Shown in pieces: positions 63,833-64,000 of a DNA stretch of 64,000 bases (position 1 is the first letter of the stretch; every line of letters begins with the position of its first letter). The translations under genes were made by a program, and so were the position numbers. The notes below the pieces were generated by a model that saw only the letters and a program-made list of their open reading frames with translations, was not told the origin of the DNA and ran no database searches. The stretch spans positions 1 through 64,000 of the forward strand of contig NZ_MAYT01000001.1 of the NCBI RefSeq assembly GCF_001685015.1, read 5' to 3'. The DNA is from Pseudobacillus wudalianchiensis. GTDB lineage: Bacteria > Bacillota > Bacilli > Bacillales > Domibacillaceae.

Positions 63833-64000
63833 AATGAAAAAATTTGATGCATTGACACCAATTGGCATCCTTCTGGGGATTACCTTACTAGCATTTGCCG
63901 TTTTAACGAGCGGGGGCTTAAGCAGCTTTACGTCATTTATTCATTTGCCATCGATTTTAATCGTTCTTGGCGGACTTACTGCTGGTTTGTTAATTAACTT
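63833..64000 (+). CDS. motP: MotP, sodium-type flagellar stator protein (partial)
   Basis: The first 56 codons only; it runs off the window. Starts MKKFDALTPIGILLG and has two hydrophobic segments including LPSILIVLGGLTAGLLIN, as in B. subtilis MotP, which lies after ccpA. GGGGAGAA precedes the ATG. Confidence 0.88.

Overview
This window is a stretch of a Bacillaceae chromosome, low to moderate GC. Gene content and order closely follow the Bacillus subtilis segment running from trnB and yteA, through the men operon, pckA, metK, leuS, ytgP, trmB and sftA, to aroA, ccpA and motP. Spore-related genes (sspH, a YhcN-type lipoprotein, yteA) and SigB-type promoters fit an endospore former. I cannot name the species. 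Comparisons with B. subtilis are from memory.

Layout. 1-2075: a 5S rRNA and 20 tRNA genes. 2071-9630: yteA, then menaquinone genes menF-menD-menH-menB and menE; menC is not here. 9695-13270: a small-gene block with yidD, ytzI, dps, ytkD, ytmA and ytmB. 13294-16823: convergent pckA, then metK behind a SAM-I riboswitch. 16851-21177: ytoA, ytpA, the terpene synthase ytpB, a flavin monooxygenase and the tRNA methyltransferase mnmM. 21305-27331: an insertion relative to B. subtilis, carrying a 1,315-residue TPR/C39-peptidase protein, an orphan solute-binding lipoprotein and a homocysteine methyltransferase. 27417-33439: sspH, ytqA, yttB, leuS behind a T-box, and ytwF. 33474-37850: ytfP and a MarR-HlyD-MFS efflux operon. 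37944-49968: murJ, a DMT exporter, ytzG, ytzE, pepV, a cysteine synthase, thpR, ytlQ, ytmP, trmB, a YhcN-type lipoprotein, ytnP and ytzB. 50132-59392: ytoP, two poorly known genes, ytpP, ytpQ, the DNA translocase sftA and murC. 59593-64000: the stress operon ytxGH, ytxJ, aroA, ccpA and the start of motP.

There is no phage, IS element, CRISPR array or obvious defence system. Most of the window is conserved housekeeping sequence. The least expected features are:
- a dispersed foldable repeat with perfect 8-bp inverted ends (four copies, three between convergent genes, two abutting a terminator hairpin);
- a second repeat family with a GTCCGCCTGCAG-type core (two copies);
- the TPR-C39-TPR protein, with an intact-looking Cys-His-Asp triad inside a repeat scaffold;
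- a roughly 200-residue tandem-repeat linker in SftA;
- a pair of matching 25-bp palindromes at the two promoters of the MarR efflux locus;
- a hairpin attenuator candidate in the leader of a DUF84 NTPase gene.

Functionally, the men genes feed menaquinone synthesis from chorismate, and aroA controls entry to the chorismate pathway. metK, mmuM, the cysteine synthase and possibly the solute-binding protein touch sulfur amino acid metabolism. murJ and murC serve peptidoglycan synthesis. trmB, mnmM, thpR, ytzG and leuS serve translation and RNA metabolism. ccpA is the global carbon regulator.
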